Origin: Sulfurimonas sp.
GTDB lineage: Bacteria; Campylobacterota; Campylobacteria; Campylobacterales; Sulfurimonadaceae
NCBI GenBank assembly: GCA_021732045.1
Contig: JAKFWK010000002.1
Span: 62,001-126,000 of the forward strand
Reading direction: 5' to 3'
Length of the DNA stretch: 64,000 bases
Below, piece after piece: positions 56,074-64,000 of the stretch. Numbering within the stretch: position 1 is the first letter of the stretch; the number at the start of each line of letters is the position of its first letter. A program made the translations under genes and the position numbers. A model generated the notes under the pieces. It was not told the origin of the DNA. It made no database searches and saw only the letters and a list, made by a program, of their open reading frames with translations.

Positions 56074-56708
56074 TAGTATGTAATCCCCCATACTGAGATA
56101 TCTAATCTTGATTTTAGTTTATCTTCCGCGGAGATATTAAAATCATGTAAATCAACAACTAATTCACTCTGTTCTAGTGAGTTGATAAAGTTTAGTGTAT
56201 CTGAATGCTTTCCTGTCGCATCTATTGTTATATCCAGTATATGACCAAAAGATGTATTGCTATCAACATATTTATTTTTTATCGCAACAATTTTGACATT
56301 ATGTTTTACTGCATTGATTGAAATTGAGTGGAGATACTCACCCCATGTTCGCTCATCATATATTAAAGATGAAATAGTTTCTATTTTGCCTTTAATATAT
56401 TGATTGTTGTTTTTAGTAATTAAAATCTCATCTTTTGCTTTTATTATTTCTTGTTTTAACATGGCTATTTTTGCTTCTGTATTTACAAGAAGATAATTTT
56501 TGTCAACTTCTATTTTTGCACTTAGAGTATCCACTCTCTCTTTAATTATTTTAAATTTATCAAGAGACAAATCATAAAATGGATATGAAATAGCAGCTGA
56601 GATAAAGACAATCATTATATAAATCATCTTTACATCTTTTTGAGATTTTAATCTAAAAAAAGTATCTATGGATTGTAAAAACTCTTCCGTAATTAATTTG
56701 AAATTCAT
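56073..56708 (-). CDS. PilO/MshJ-like inner-membrane protein
   Basis: 211 residues. One membrane helix at about 25-47 (DVKMIYIMIVFISAAISYPF), a coiled coil (about 50-95), and a ferredoxin-like periplasmic domain (EYLHSISINAVKHNVKIVAI, ILDITIDATGKHSDTLNFINSL). PilO partners with PilN. Four-base overlap with the preceding PilM/N-like gene and one-base overlap with the next. Confidence 0.82.
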   Translation of the reverse strand: MNFKLITEEFLQSIDTFFRLKSQKDVKMIYIMIVFISAAISYPFYDLSLDKFKIIKERVDTLSAKIEVDKNYLLVNTEAKIAMLKQEIIKAKDEILITKNNNQYIKGKIETISSLIYDERTWGEYLHSISINAVKHNVKIVAIKNKYVDSNTSFGHILDITIDATGKHSDTLNFINSLEQSELVVDLHDFNISAEDKLKSRLDISVWGITY

Positions 56709-58258
56709 AATAAGCTCACTTTCAACTCACCAAAATATAATTTTGATTCATTTTCGTATGATATTTTCTCAATAGAAAAATGAAATCTTCCATCATATGT
56801 TTTAGTTAAATACTCTATCAGACTTGTTATTTTTTTGTCGCTCGATGATACAAGACCAAGTCTTAATACTTTTGTTGAAGCTATTTTGCCTTCTACTGTG
56901 GCTTCTGCGTATGTTAGCGTTTCGAGCTTAACATTATATTTATCTAAATCTTTTGATAGGATATATATTAGTTCTGCTTTTGACGGATAGTTTACTTTAA
57001 CATCATGTATTTTAATTAAAGTATTCTTTTTCTCAGTATACTCTTCTTGCTCTTTTTTTAAGATAGTTAATACTTTCTCTTTATCTGCCTCAATACTTTT
57101 AATAATAGCTTCTGTTGTTGTTTTAATTCTATGTGTCTCGTTGTACTTATTTTCCAACAATTTTTCTTGCATAGTCTGGGCATATGTTAATGTCCAGTAT
57201 GAAATAGGGTATAAAAATGATACAAACAGTGCAGCGGCACCAAGAAGTATGGCTTTTCCACTCTCTCTCTTTGCAAACTTTGGAGGTCTGTGATATGTTG
57301 TAAAATTACACTCATATCTATCTTCTTTCCCAAGAGTTGTATAAAGATGCATTAAATAGTGTATATGCTCTACATGTTTATTGGAATTTTGAAAACCATA
57401 GTCAAAATTAAAATATTTACTTTTTATCCCGAGTTCTACTTCGGTTATCTCATCTAGTTTTGATTCACTATCTAGTTGAGAATCTATATAAATAATATCA
57501 ATTTTATCAATATCTAGAGCTCTCTTAACATAAGTTAAAATATCGCTTATATTTGCAAATATCTCTTTATATAATCTAAGTGTGTCTAATTTGTAAGGAC
57601 TATTTGTAGTTTTTAAATCTTCAAATGTTAAAAATCTAATAAATTCATCATACTCTACAAATTCGCCATATAGTTCACAAAATCTCTCATGCATCTGCCT
57701 GAAAGAGAAGTTTATGGATTTTGTGTATAAAAATTCTTTTTCTCTGTAGATTGTAATAGAAGTGTCATTTTCTTGAAAGTATACAAAACAGTGTGTCCCA
57801 ATATCTTCAATAATCTCCTTTGCATAAAGTGATTTAAACAGCAGTGGAGATGGAATAATATAATCAATATATTTAACTTTTTCAATAGTGCCTCTAAAAG
57901 TATCTTCAATACTTAATGGATCTGCTATGAATATTTGATAAACCCTATTGTCTTCATCTAGATTATTAAATGTTTCAATGTATTGAATTTGATAAGTTAT
58001 TGCTTGATCTAGACCTAGTTCGTCATATGCTTTATTGTTTATAGCATCATACAAGTCTTCGGTTGGAATGTTCTTACTAATCGATATATGACTATTGATA
58101 AATCCACTTGTGTTCAGATAAGATATTACATATTGCTCATTACTATATTGTGGTAGATTGATTTCATTTAAAAAACTGGCTACCGCTGATACATATGAAT
58201 TTTTATACGGATTAACAGAAAGTACATTGGAGAAAGAGTGATGTTCTTTTTTACTCAT
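56705..58258 (-). CDS. PilM-PilN-like fusion (MshI type)
   Basis: 517 residues. Residues 1 to about 320 look like a degenerate actin-fold PilM part (LGIKSKYFNFDYGFQ near its end), followed by a membrane helix at about 335-355 (GKAILLGAAALFVSFLYPISYW) and a PilN-type periplasmic part (about 360-517) with a coiled coil. I do not see the strict phosphate loops of PilM, so ATP binding is doubtful. The two proteins being one chain explains the absence of a separate pilN. Confidence 0.75.
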   Translation of the reverse strand: MSKKEHHSFSNVLSVNPYKNSYVSAVASFLNEINLPQYSNEQYVISYLNTSGFINSHISISKNIPTEDLYDAINNKAYDELGLDQAITYQIQYIETFNNLDEDNRVYQIFIADPLSIEDTFRGTIEKVKYIDYIIPSPLLFKSLYAKEIIEDIGTHCFVYFQENDTSITIYREKEFLYTKSINFSFRQMHERFCELYGEFVEYDEFIRFLTFEDLKTTNSPYKLDTLRLYKEIFANISDILTYVKRALDIDKIDIIYIDSQLDSESKLDEITEVELGIKSKYFNFDYGFQNSNKHVEHIHYLMHLYTTLGKEDRYECNFTTYHRPPKFAKRESGKAILLGAAALFVSFLYPISYWTLTYAQTMQEKLLENKYNETHRIKTTTEAIIKSIEADKEKVLTILKKEQEEYTEKKNTLIKIHDVKVNYPSKAELIYILSKDLDKYNVKLETLTYAEATVEGKIASTKVLRLGLVSSSDKKITSLIEYLTKTYDGRFHFSIEKISYENESKLYFGELKVSLL

Positions 58259-59568
58259 TATTTAAGATCCCCTTTAAAATGAATTTTAGACATCGCACAA
58301 AATTCATTATTTTTATAAAATTCAACTCTATAAACTAAGCCATCTTCGTCTACGGAAAATCTCTTATCCATATCTTGAAGTCCTACTTTTATACCGCTTT
58401 CATCAACAGAACCTTTTGAGGTAAATCCAATAATATTTACGCGATAACCATCTCGTTTAATAATACTTAAATCGTCTTTTGCAAAAATATCTGAAGCTTT
58501 ATTTAATGAAATAAGTTTGTCATCCACGATAGCACTGAATTTTGGCATACAACTTTCATTCATCTTAAAATATTGCGCTTGTAGTGTCGTTATTTTTTGA
58601 TTGCCAATCGAGACAACAAAACTATCATCAATTTGCATAACACTCCCTAATAGGCTAGAAAACTTAAATACATTATCTTTTGATTTTAGTGGAATGAAGC
58701 TTAAAGATTTTTTTATATTGGATAAATCTATATTAAAATTATCATTTATTGTTAAAATCCCATAATTTTTTATTATATTGTCAAGTGTTTTTTCATTTAA
58801 ATCAAATTCTCTACTAAATGCTATCCCCATTATGTGCATAAACTCTTCTATTGCGGCGAGATGATAGAAAACTTTTTGAGACAGAGTTGAGAGATTTTTA
58901 CTGCTCTCTAGAGCAAAGGCTGGTTTGTTGTTGTTAACTGAGAAGTATGTTAAAGACAACTGCATGGCTTCATCTTCAAATTTTGTATTCGTATTTTTAA
59001 CATCAAAGCTGTGATGGTCCTCTATTAGCTTGTTGTTGATTCTGTTTTTAATATCAAGTGCTATTTTATTTAAATCACCAAATGGCTGATCTTTATTCAA
59101 GATACATTGATCAATAACGCAGGTTTGTCCCCATGCATTAGGGTTAAATATGCTCCCTTTGCCTGTTTTTCTATAAAACCCATGCCCATCATGAAGATTT
59201 AAAATTAAAGATACATTTTTATCTAATATAATATTTTTAATCTCTTGAATAATTTGCTTATCTTTATCTTTATCATCAATTAAAGAGAATTTTCTGTTCA
59301 TATCTCCATTAATGCCTCTTTGGTTATTTTGAATACTTTCTTGATTTAAGTTTGGAACAATCCAGAGATTTTTCGAGTTAATTCTGTAGTGTGATGCTAG
59401 AATTGATGCAGCAAAATAACCACCTGGCTCATCGCCATGGATACCACCTATAACAAGTAGTGTCGTGTTTGAATCATTGTTGTTTTTTTTTATTAGCTGA
59501 ATTTGAGCGTAAGCACTTGAGTGAAAAAAAATAGATACTAAAAGCATTTTTAATAAGATAGATTTCAT
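58258..59568 (-). CDS. M14-type peptidoglycan carboxypeptidase, Csd4/Pgp1-like
   Basis: 436 residues. Signal peptide (LVSIFFHSSAYA), zinc motif GGIHGDEPGG (His44, Glu47), and the third ligand in LNLHDGHG (His126). A C-terminal beta domain follows. Csd4 (H. pylori) and Pgp1 (C. jejuni) trim peptidoglycan tripeptide to dipeptide to create cell curvature. The first ligand here is the canonical His, whereas I recall Gln in H. pylori Csd4. Six bases from the Csd6-like gene and one base overlapping pilM/N. Confidence 0.85.
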   Translation of the reverse strand: MKSILLKMLLVSIFFHSSAYAQIQLIKKNNNDSNTTLLVIGGIHGDEPGGYFAASILASHYRINSKNLWIVPNLNQESIQNNQRGINGDMNRKFSLIDDKDKDKQIIQEIKNIILDKNVSLILNLHDGHGFYRKTGKGSIFNPNAWGQTCVIDQCILNKDQPFGDLNKIALDIKNRINNKLIEDHHSFDVKNTNTKFEDEAMQLSLTYFSVNNNKPAFALESSKNLSTLSQKVFYHLAAIEEFMHIMGIAFSREFDLNEKTLDNIIKNYGILTINDNFNIDLSNIKKSLSFIPLKSKDNVFKFSSLLGSVMQIDDSFVVSIGNQKITTLQAQYFKMNESCMPKFSAIVDDKLISLNKASDIFAKDDLSIIKRDGYRVNIIGFTSKGSVDESGIKVGLQDMDKRFSVDEDGLVYRVEFYKNNEFCAMSKIHFKGDLK

Positions 59569-59574
59569 GATATC

Positions 59575-60543
59575 TTATTTTTCTGTGAGTATTTTTATTT
59601 TTTTATTCTTATCAAGCTCTATAATTAAAGTTTTTTCACCGTTAAATTTGAATGAATCAGATTTGTATAACTCTTTAAAATTTATTTGATAGATATTTGA
59701 AGAGTTCGGATATGGAATAACATTGATATCATTAAATACTATGCTTTTTCTCTCATTCTTTTTAAAAATTCTATTTTTATAATCTTTAAACTGCTGAAAT
59801 GCAACCCCATCTTCTCTCACAAAGTCTTGAGAGTAAAAATTAAGATAATTGTCCAACTCATCATAAATCCAACTATATCTCCACGCATAAAGTTGAGATA
59901 GTATTGATGCAAAAACTTCCTTTTGTGCATTTTGTTTTGTCTTAACATCGTCAATAATAATTAGAGTTTTTGCCATATCAATATTTCTATTTAAGCACTC
60001 AATACTTTGATTATTTATTACTATACAACCTCTTGTGAATTCGTTTCTATTTTCTTGTTCTGGAAGACCATGTATCCATATACCTGAGCCATTTTTCCCC
60101 TTGTATGTGTCATATACATTTGGATAAGAAGTCACGAATGCCAATGGTCCATAAAATGGATCTAACTGTGTATCTTTTGAGAGTTTATTGACTATCGTAT
60201 AGATTCCTATGGGAGTCTTGTGATCACCTTCTTTTACTTTGTCGCCTTTTAATTTGCCAGTAAAAGCGTTGTATCTCTTTTTAAATTTAAAATTACCATT
60301 TTGCTCTTGAGCATAAAACTCCAGTGTTTGCTCGGATTTGTCGCATATAAGAAGGTTTGAGTATGACTCAAGATACCCAAAAGATGTATCTTTGCTTCTA
60401 ACGATGTCGCTCCAATACTTAACACTTGTAAGTTCCATATCCATCTGTTTTTCTATGTCGGTTATTCCGTTTAGCCTATAATTTGTTAAAATATCACCAG
60501 CATAAAGTGATAAACTGACTAAAATTAAAAAAACTATTCTCAT
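59575..60543 (-). CDS. L,D-carboxypeptidase of the Csd6/Pgp2 family
   Basis: 322 residues. Signal peptide (MRIVFLILVSLSLYAGD), a YkuD-type catalytic domain with IWIHGLPEQ (His158) and TRGCIVIN (Cys173), and an extra C-terminal domain (about 195-322) resembling an NTF2-like pocket, as in Csd6/Pgp2. Csd6 and Pgp2 cleave the terminal D-Ala from tetrapeptides. Together with its neighbour this would shape a spiral or vibrioid cell. Overlaps era by four bases. Confidence 0.87.
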   Translation of the reverse strand: MRIVFLILVSLSLYAGDILTNYRLNGITDIEKQMDMELTSVKYWSDIVRSKDTSFGYLESYSNLLICDKSEQTLEFYAQEQNGNFKFKKRYNAFTGKLKGDKVKEGDHKTPIGIYTIVNKLSKDTQLDPFYGPLAFVTSYPNVYDTYKGKNGSGIWIHGLPEQENRNEFTRGCIVINNQSIECLNRNIDMAKTLIIIDDVKTKQNAQKEVFASILSQLYAWRYSWIYDELDNYLNFYSQDFVREDGVAFQQFKDYKNRIFKKNERKSIVFNDINVIPYPNSSNIYQINFKELYKSDSFKFNGEKTLIIELDKNKKIKILTEK

Positions 60544-61457
60544 GACTTGTATCCTATCTCTTCTAAAAATGATTTGTCTTTACTCCACCCTTTTTTGACA
60601 CTAACTTCTAACTCAAGAAAGGCTTTTTTCCCGCTAAGTGCTTCTATCTTCTCTCTGGCATATTTGCCAATTCTTTTTATGGTTTCACCACCTTTACCAA
60701 TCATGATTCCCTTTTGAGAATCTTTTTCGATAATAATGGTTGCAAATATTTTATCCAGCCTCTTGTCTTCTTCAATTTTTTCGATTAAAACATCAGACTC
60801 GTATGGGATTTCGTCACTTACATTTGCAAAAATACCTTCCCTGATAAAGCCAGCATAGATATCACGAACAAGTTCGCTCGTTAAATCATCTGGGTCATAT
60901 AGAAATGGAGAGAGAGGCAATAATTTCGATATTGTGTTTAGTAGATCTTTATGACCAACTTTTTTAGGAACGGCCATTGGAATCAGTGCTTCAAAAAGGT
61001 CTGAAAATTTATTATATTGGGCAATTTTTTTGAAAAGTTTATCTTGTGATACTTGATCTATTTTACTAAGTACAATAATATGTTTTATCTTGGAGTTGTT
61101 AAGTTTTAAAAATTTCTCATAATTCTCAATATTGTCGGTAACTGGAGCAAGGTAGACAATTAGATCACAATCACCCATGGCTTTTAGTGCTTCATCAAGC
61201 ATGAACTGATTTAACACTTTTTCTCTCTCGTGAAGTCCTGGTGTGTCAACAAATATTATTTGCGTGTTTTCGTGCATTACAATTGCATTTGATCTTTTTC
61301 TTGTTGCATTTGCCTTTTGGCTAACCATCGCAATATTTTCTCCAAGAAGAGAGTTCATAAGTGTGCTTTTTCCAGCATTTGGACGACCGATAAGAGAGAC
61401 GAAGCCAGCTTTTGAGCCAGTTTCTTTATTGAAACCTAAAGAGTTTGTTTCAATCAT
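60540..61457 (-). CDS. era: GTPase Era
   Basis: 305 residues: G1 GRPNAGKSTL, G3 VDTPGLHEREK, G4 LSKIDQV and a C-terminal KH domain (KGIMIGKGGETIKRIGKYAREK). Era binds 16S rRNA during 30S assembly. Starts at ATG 61457, two bases after rplI. In C. jejuni, from memory, hslV and hslU lie between rplI and era; here they do not. Confidence 0.97.
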   Translation of the reverse strand: MIETNSLGFNKETGSKAGFVSLIGRPNAGKSTLMNSLLGENIAMVSQKANATRKRSNAIVMHENTQIIFVDTPGLHEREKVLNQFMLDEALKAMGDCDLIVYLAPVTDNIENYEKFLKLNNSKIKHIIVLSKIDQVSQDKLFKKIAQYNKFSDLFEALIPMAVPKKVGHKDLLNTISKLLPLSPFLYDPDDLTSELVRDIYAGFIREGIFANVSDEIPYESDVLIEKIEEDKRLDKIFATIIIEKDSQKGIMIGKGGETIKRIGKYAREKIEALSGKKAFLELEVSVKKGWSKDKSFLEEIGYKS

Positions 61458-61459
61458 TT

Positions 61460-61906
61460 CTATTCGCCTACAACATCAACATGAATTGTTGCGTGTATCG
61501 AATGTCCAAGTTTAAAATCTAGGCTATGCTCTCCAATCGTCTTAATTGCGGCTTTATCTGTTATGTGTTTTTTGTCAATCTCTATGTTGTGTTGCTCGTT
61601 TAAAGCATGGGCAATATCATCTTTTGTAATTGAACCAAATAGATGACCATTTTGACCAAGTTTCTTTTTGATAACTATTTTAGCTTTATCTAGTTTTTTT
61701 GCTATCTCTTTTAGTGAAGCAATCTCTTCTTCTAAATCTTTAGCTTCTTGAATTTTTTGCGCAACATGCCCAGCTAATATCTCAGTTGTAGCATGTTTTG
61801 CAAGACCTGTTCCGATTAAAAAGTTTTTACCATATCCATCTTTAACCTCTTTAACTTCACCAGCTTTGCCTAAATTTTTTACATCTTTAATCAGTAATAC
61901 TTTCAT
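61460..61906 (-). CDS. rplI: 50S ribosomal protein L9
   Basis: 148 residues starting [21 protein letters not shown] with [12 protein letters not shown] and the long helix ([16 protein letters not shown]). L9 binds 23S rRNA near the L1 stalk. I take ATG 61906 with AAGGA five bases upstream; the longer frame to 62032 overlaps the previous gene and has no L9 character. Eight bases after the rhodanese fusion. Confidence 0.97.
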   Translation of the reverse strand: MKVLLIKDVKNLGKAGEVKEVKDGYGKNFLIGTGLAKHATTEILAGHVAQKIQEAKDLEEEIASLKEIAKKLDKAKIVIKKKLGQNGHLFGSITKDDIAHALNEQHNIEIDKKHITDKAAIKTIGEHSLDFKLGHSIHATIHVDVVGE

Positions 61907-61914
61907 CTTTTTCC

Positions 61915-62652
61915 TTATCTCTCTATTTTTCCGCCATAAGAGACAATACCATAAGATAAATTCCCTATTTTCGTGTGACCCATATCTCTTAAAATTCTTG
62001 CACAGTGAGCGCTTCTGCTGCCAACATGACAATAAACAATTATGTTTTCATCTTTACTTAGTTTTGCTTCATCGAGCGTTGGAAAAAAACTGCTTGTTGG
62101 TATAAGTTTGTCTGCACCTTCGATATGGCCCATTTGCCACTCCATATGCTCGCGAACATCTACTAGTTTAAAATCAACCATGCCAATAGCACGAGCTTCA
62201 AGCAGTGACTCAAGCTCATCGCTATCCAGCTCTTTTTTGTTTACTAATACTTGGCACTCTTCTTTTGTTAGACCACGAGAGTGTTGGTGTACTGCGCTCT
62301 CCATTCCAAGCTCTAATTTTTTTGCTTCCGCGTACTCTGGAGTACAATATATCTGACAGTGACACACACCATCTTCTGGAATCTCTTTTTCAATCGCTAT
62401 AGTGCAAGGACATGTTCTGTTATCTGTACTTTGGAATTTTCCATCGACCTCTTCAACCATATAGCATGGACAAAATCTCTTGTTGTACATTACTTTATTT
62501 CTAGCAAGTCCAAGTTGTACACCTTCATTTATCTCTGCCATAGGATTATATTGCCAGTTGAACTGTTTTATGACTTTATCTGTAAATTTAATTGTTTTCT
62601 CTAGTTCGGCTTGAAATTCTGGTGAATTCATATCTATTTTAATGATACTCAT
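61915..62652 (-). CDS. Ferredoxin:thioredoxin reductase-like / rhodanese fusion
   Basis: 245 residues. The N-terminal part has the cysteines of an FTR catalytic chain: C61-P-C63, C81-P-C83, C97-H-C99, plus C103. The C-terminal rhodanese ([16 protein letters not shown]) has its active cysteine C208 in [11 protein letters not shown] enzymes use a [4Fe-4S] cluster and a disulfide to pass electrons from ferredoxin. The fusion could couple Fe-S reduction to persulfide transfer. It is cytoplasmic and sits between argG and rplI; the position suggests no operon function for either. Confidence 0.85.
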   Translation of the reverse strand: MSIIKIDMNSPEFQAELEKTIKFTDKVIKQFNWQYNPMAEINEGVQLGLARNKVMYNKRFCPCYMVEEVDGKFQSTDNRTCPCTIAIEKEIPEDGVCHCQIYCTPEYAEAKKLELGMESAVHQHSRGLTKEECQVLVNKKELDSDELESLLEARAIGMVDFKLVDVREHMEWQMGHIEGADKLIPTSSFFPTLDEAKLSKDENIIVYCHVGSRSAHCARILRDMGHTKIGNLSYGIVSYGGKIER

Positions 62653-62669
62653 ATTTTTTTCCTGGTTCT

Positions 62670-63890
62670 TTATTTTCTATTTTTTCTAGCTTTACCAGCT
62701 ATTATAAAACGCAGTGCATTGAGCTTAATGAACCCTGCGGCATCTTTTTGATTATATACAGAATCTTCTTCAAAAGTACAATACTCTGGGTTGAAAAGTG
62801 AATACTCAGATGCACGACCAACAACGGTTACATTCCCTTTGTAGAGTTTTAATCTTACAGTTCCAAATACATTTGTTTGTGATTTGTCAATTGCAGATTG
62901 AAGCATTTCTCTCTCTGGAGAGAACCAAAAGCCGTTATAGATAAGTTTTGCATATCTAGGCATCAACTCATCTTTTAGATGCGCCTCTTCCCTATCGAGC
63001 GTAATTGACTCAATTGCACGATGAGCTTTAATCATAATAGTTCCACCTGGAGTCTCATAACATCCACGGCTTTTCATTCCTACAAATCTGTTTTCTACTA
63101 TATCTGCGCGACCAATTCCATGTTTTCCGCCAATTTGATTTAGTGTAGCAAGCATTGTTGCAGGTGAGAGCTCTTCTCCATTTAACGAGACTGGATCACC
63201 ATTTTTATAGCCGATAGTGATATACTCTGGAGTATCTGGAGCATCTTCTGGTTTTGTAGTCCAAAGCCACATGCTATCTTCTGGCTCTGCGTTTGGATCC
63301 TCTAAAATTCCACCTTCGTATGAGATGTGAAGCAGGTTTGCATCCATAGAGTATGGAGATTTCTTGCCTTTCTTCTCTATCTGAATTCCATGTTCTGCCG
63401 CATATGCTAAAAGTTTTTCTCTTGAGTTTAGATCCCACTCCCTCCATGGAGCGATAATTGTCAGCGTTGAATCTTTGCCTAAATAACCCATCTCAAAACG
63501 AACCTGATCATTTCCTTTCCCAGTTGCACCATGACTTACGCCATCGGCGCCAGTGATATGAGCGATTTCAACTTGTCTTTTTGCAATTAGGGGTCTTGCA
63601 ATTGAGGTTCCTAAAAGGTACTCTCCCTCATAGATGGCATTAGCTCTAAACATTGGGAATACATAGTCTTTTACAAACTCTTCTCTTAAGTCGTCAATAA
63701 AAATATTTTCAGGTTTAATGCCTAAAGATAGCGCTTTAATTCGAGCTGGTTCAACTTCTTCTCCTTGACCAATATCCGCAGTAAAAGTTACAACTTCGCA
63801 TTTATACTCGTCTTGAAGCCATTTTAAGATTACGCTTGTGTCTAATCCACCAGAGTAAGCCAGAACTACTTTTTTAACATTTTTTTTCAT
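62670..63890 (-). CDS. argG: Argininosuccinate synthase
   Basis: 406 residues. ATP-binding [15 protein letters not shown], the DIGQGEE motif, [13 protein letters not shown], and the [13 protein letters not shown] and [10 protein letters not shown] motifs. Condenses citrulline and aspartate in arginine synthesis. Start ATG 63890 with AAGGG upstream. 17 bases before the rhodanese fusion. Possibly the first gene of the argG-FTR-rplI-era run. Confidence 0.97.
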   Translation of the reverse strand: MKKNVKKVVLAYSGGLDTSVILKWLQDEYKCEVVTFTADIGQGEEVEPARIKALSLGIKPENIFIDDLREEFVKDYVFPMFRANAIYEGEYLLGTSIARPLIAKRQVEIAHITGADGVSHGATGKGNDQVRFEMGYLGKDSTLTIIAPWREWDLNSREKLLAYAAEHGIQIEKKGKKSPYSMDANLLHISYEGGILEDPNAEPEDSMWLWTTKPEDAPDTPEYITIGYKNGDPVSLNGEELSPATMLATLNQIGGKHGIGRADIVENRFVGMKSRGCYETPGGTIMIKAHRAIESITLDREEAHLKDELMPRYAKLIYNGFWFSPEREMLQSAIDKSQTNVFGTVRLKLYKGNVTVVGRASEYSLFNPEYCTFEEDSVYNQKDAAGFIKLNALRFIIAGKARKNRK

Positions 63891-63978
63891 ATAACAGCCC
63901 TTGTAAAATAAATAATTGTTGGGATTTTACAACAAAAGAGTTTAAAAGAGAGTTAGTTGTGCGAGGGTAAGTCTCTGA

Positions 63979-63984
63979 TATAAT
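63979..63984 (+). promoter_or_regulatory. -10 element of a gene beyond the right edge
   Basis: TATAAT on the plus strand in GATATAATTT, 16 bases from the window edge. It faces rightwards, away from argG, so a divergent gene or RNA probably starts just outside. The 110-base gap also holds argG's own promoter, which I cannot place with confidence. Confidence 0.4.
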
Positions 63985-64000
63985 TTAGTGCAGAGTTTTG

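Noticed and set aside
61907..62032. N-terminal extension of L9
   Set aside because: The extra 42 residues overlap the FTR-rhodanese gene, lack L9 similarity and would skip the good ribosome site before ATG 61906.

Overview
The window is low-GC DNA from a Campylobacterota (Epsilonproteobacteria) chromosome, most likely a Sulfurimonas-type sulfur oxidiser. Three things point there. The block rplU-rpmA-obgE-proB-fmt-birA-parA-parB-atpF'FHAGDC-tolQRAB-pal-cpoB-slyD-fabD-mtnN has the gene order I recall from Campylobacter jejuni and, in part, Helicobacter pylori. An argG/rplI/era neighbourhood is also shared with Campylobacter. The chemotaxis, pilus/transformation and rhodanese genes fit a free-living relative. 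Coding density is very high. I see no rRNA, tRNA, insertion sequence, prophage or CRISPR array.

Layout. 1-1416 (minus): end of a respiratory-enzyme accessory operon, a TorD-like chaperone and a multi-cluster ferredoxin cut by the window edge. 1553-7754: single genes on both strands, including a four-helix membrane protein that seems to start at ATT, a CZB-domain chemoreceptor, a periplasmic rhodanese, a DUF445-like protein, an S4 RNA-binding protein and a cold-shock protein. 7807-11054 (minus): pta-ackA. 11142-11315: a 57-residue lipoprotein. 11402-19520 (minus): a complete nine-gene chemotaxis operon, cheY-cheW-MCP-STAS-cheA-cheR-kinase-like-cheD-cheB. Its CheA has no receiver domain and its CheB has one, unlike the main chemotaxis system of Campylobacter and Helicobacter. 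19865-21523 (minus): a LEA14-like lipoprotein and an M42-type peptidase. 21720-27082 (plus): an unknown protein paired with a cytoplasmic trypsin-like protease carrying a zinc ribbon, then an M3 oligopeptidase and a secreted EEP-family phosphoesterase/nuclease.

27289-48763 (plus) is the conserved housekeeping block: ribosomal proteins, the Obg GTPase, proline and formyl-Met-tRNA synthesis, chromosome partition, seven ATP synthase subunits (a and c are absent, as is usual in this phylum), the whole Tol-Pal system, malonyl transfer and MTA/SAH recycling. A short Fis-like regulator sits between slyD and fabD.

48816-58258 (minus) is an MSHA-like (mshI-J-K-L-M-N-x-E-G) machine equivalent to the Campylobacter cts natural-transformation cluster. 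Upstream of it on the same strand are two predicted peptidoglycan-trimming, cell-shape enzymes (Csd4/Pgp1-like and Csd6/Pgp2-like), era, rplI, a ferredoxin:thioredoxin-reductase-like/rhodanese fusion and argG.

The most rewarding places to look are the AUU initiator, the kinase-like protein without a phospho-accepting histidine in the che operon, the cytoplasmic protease pair, the FTR-rhodanese fusion, the Gly/Thr minisatellite in the secretin, and the absence of hslVU between rplI and era. No wholly new multi-gene defence or metabolic system is evident. The cytoplasmic protease pair is the nearest candidate.
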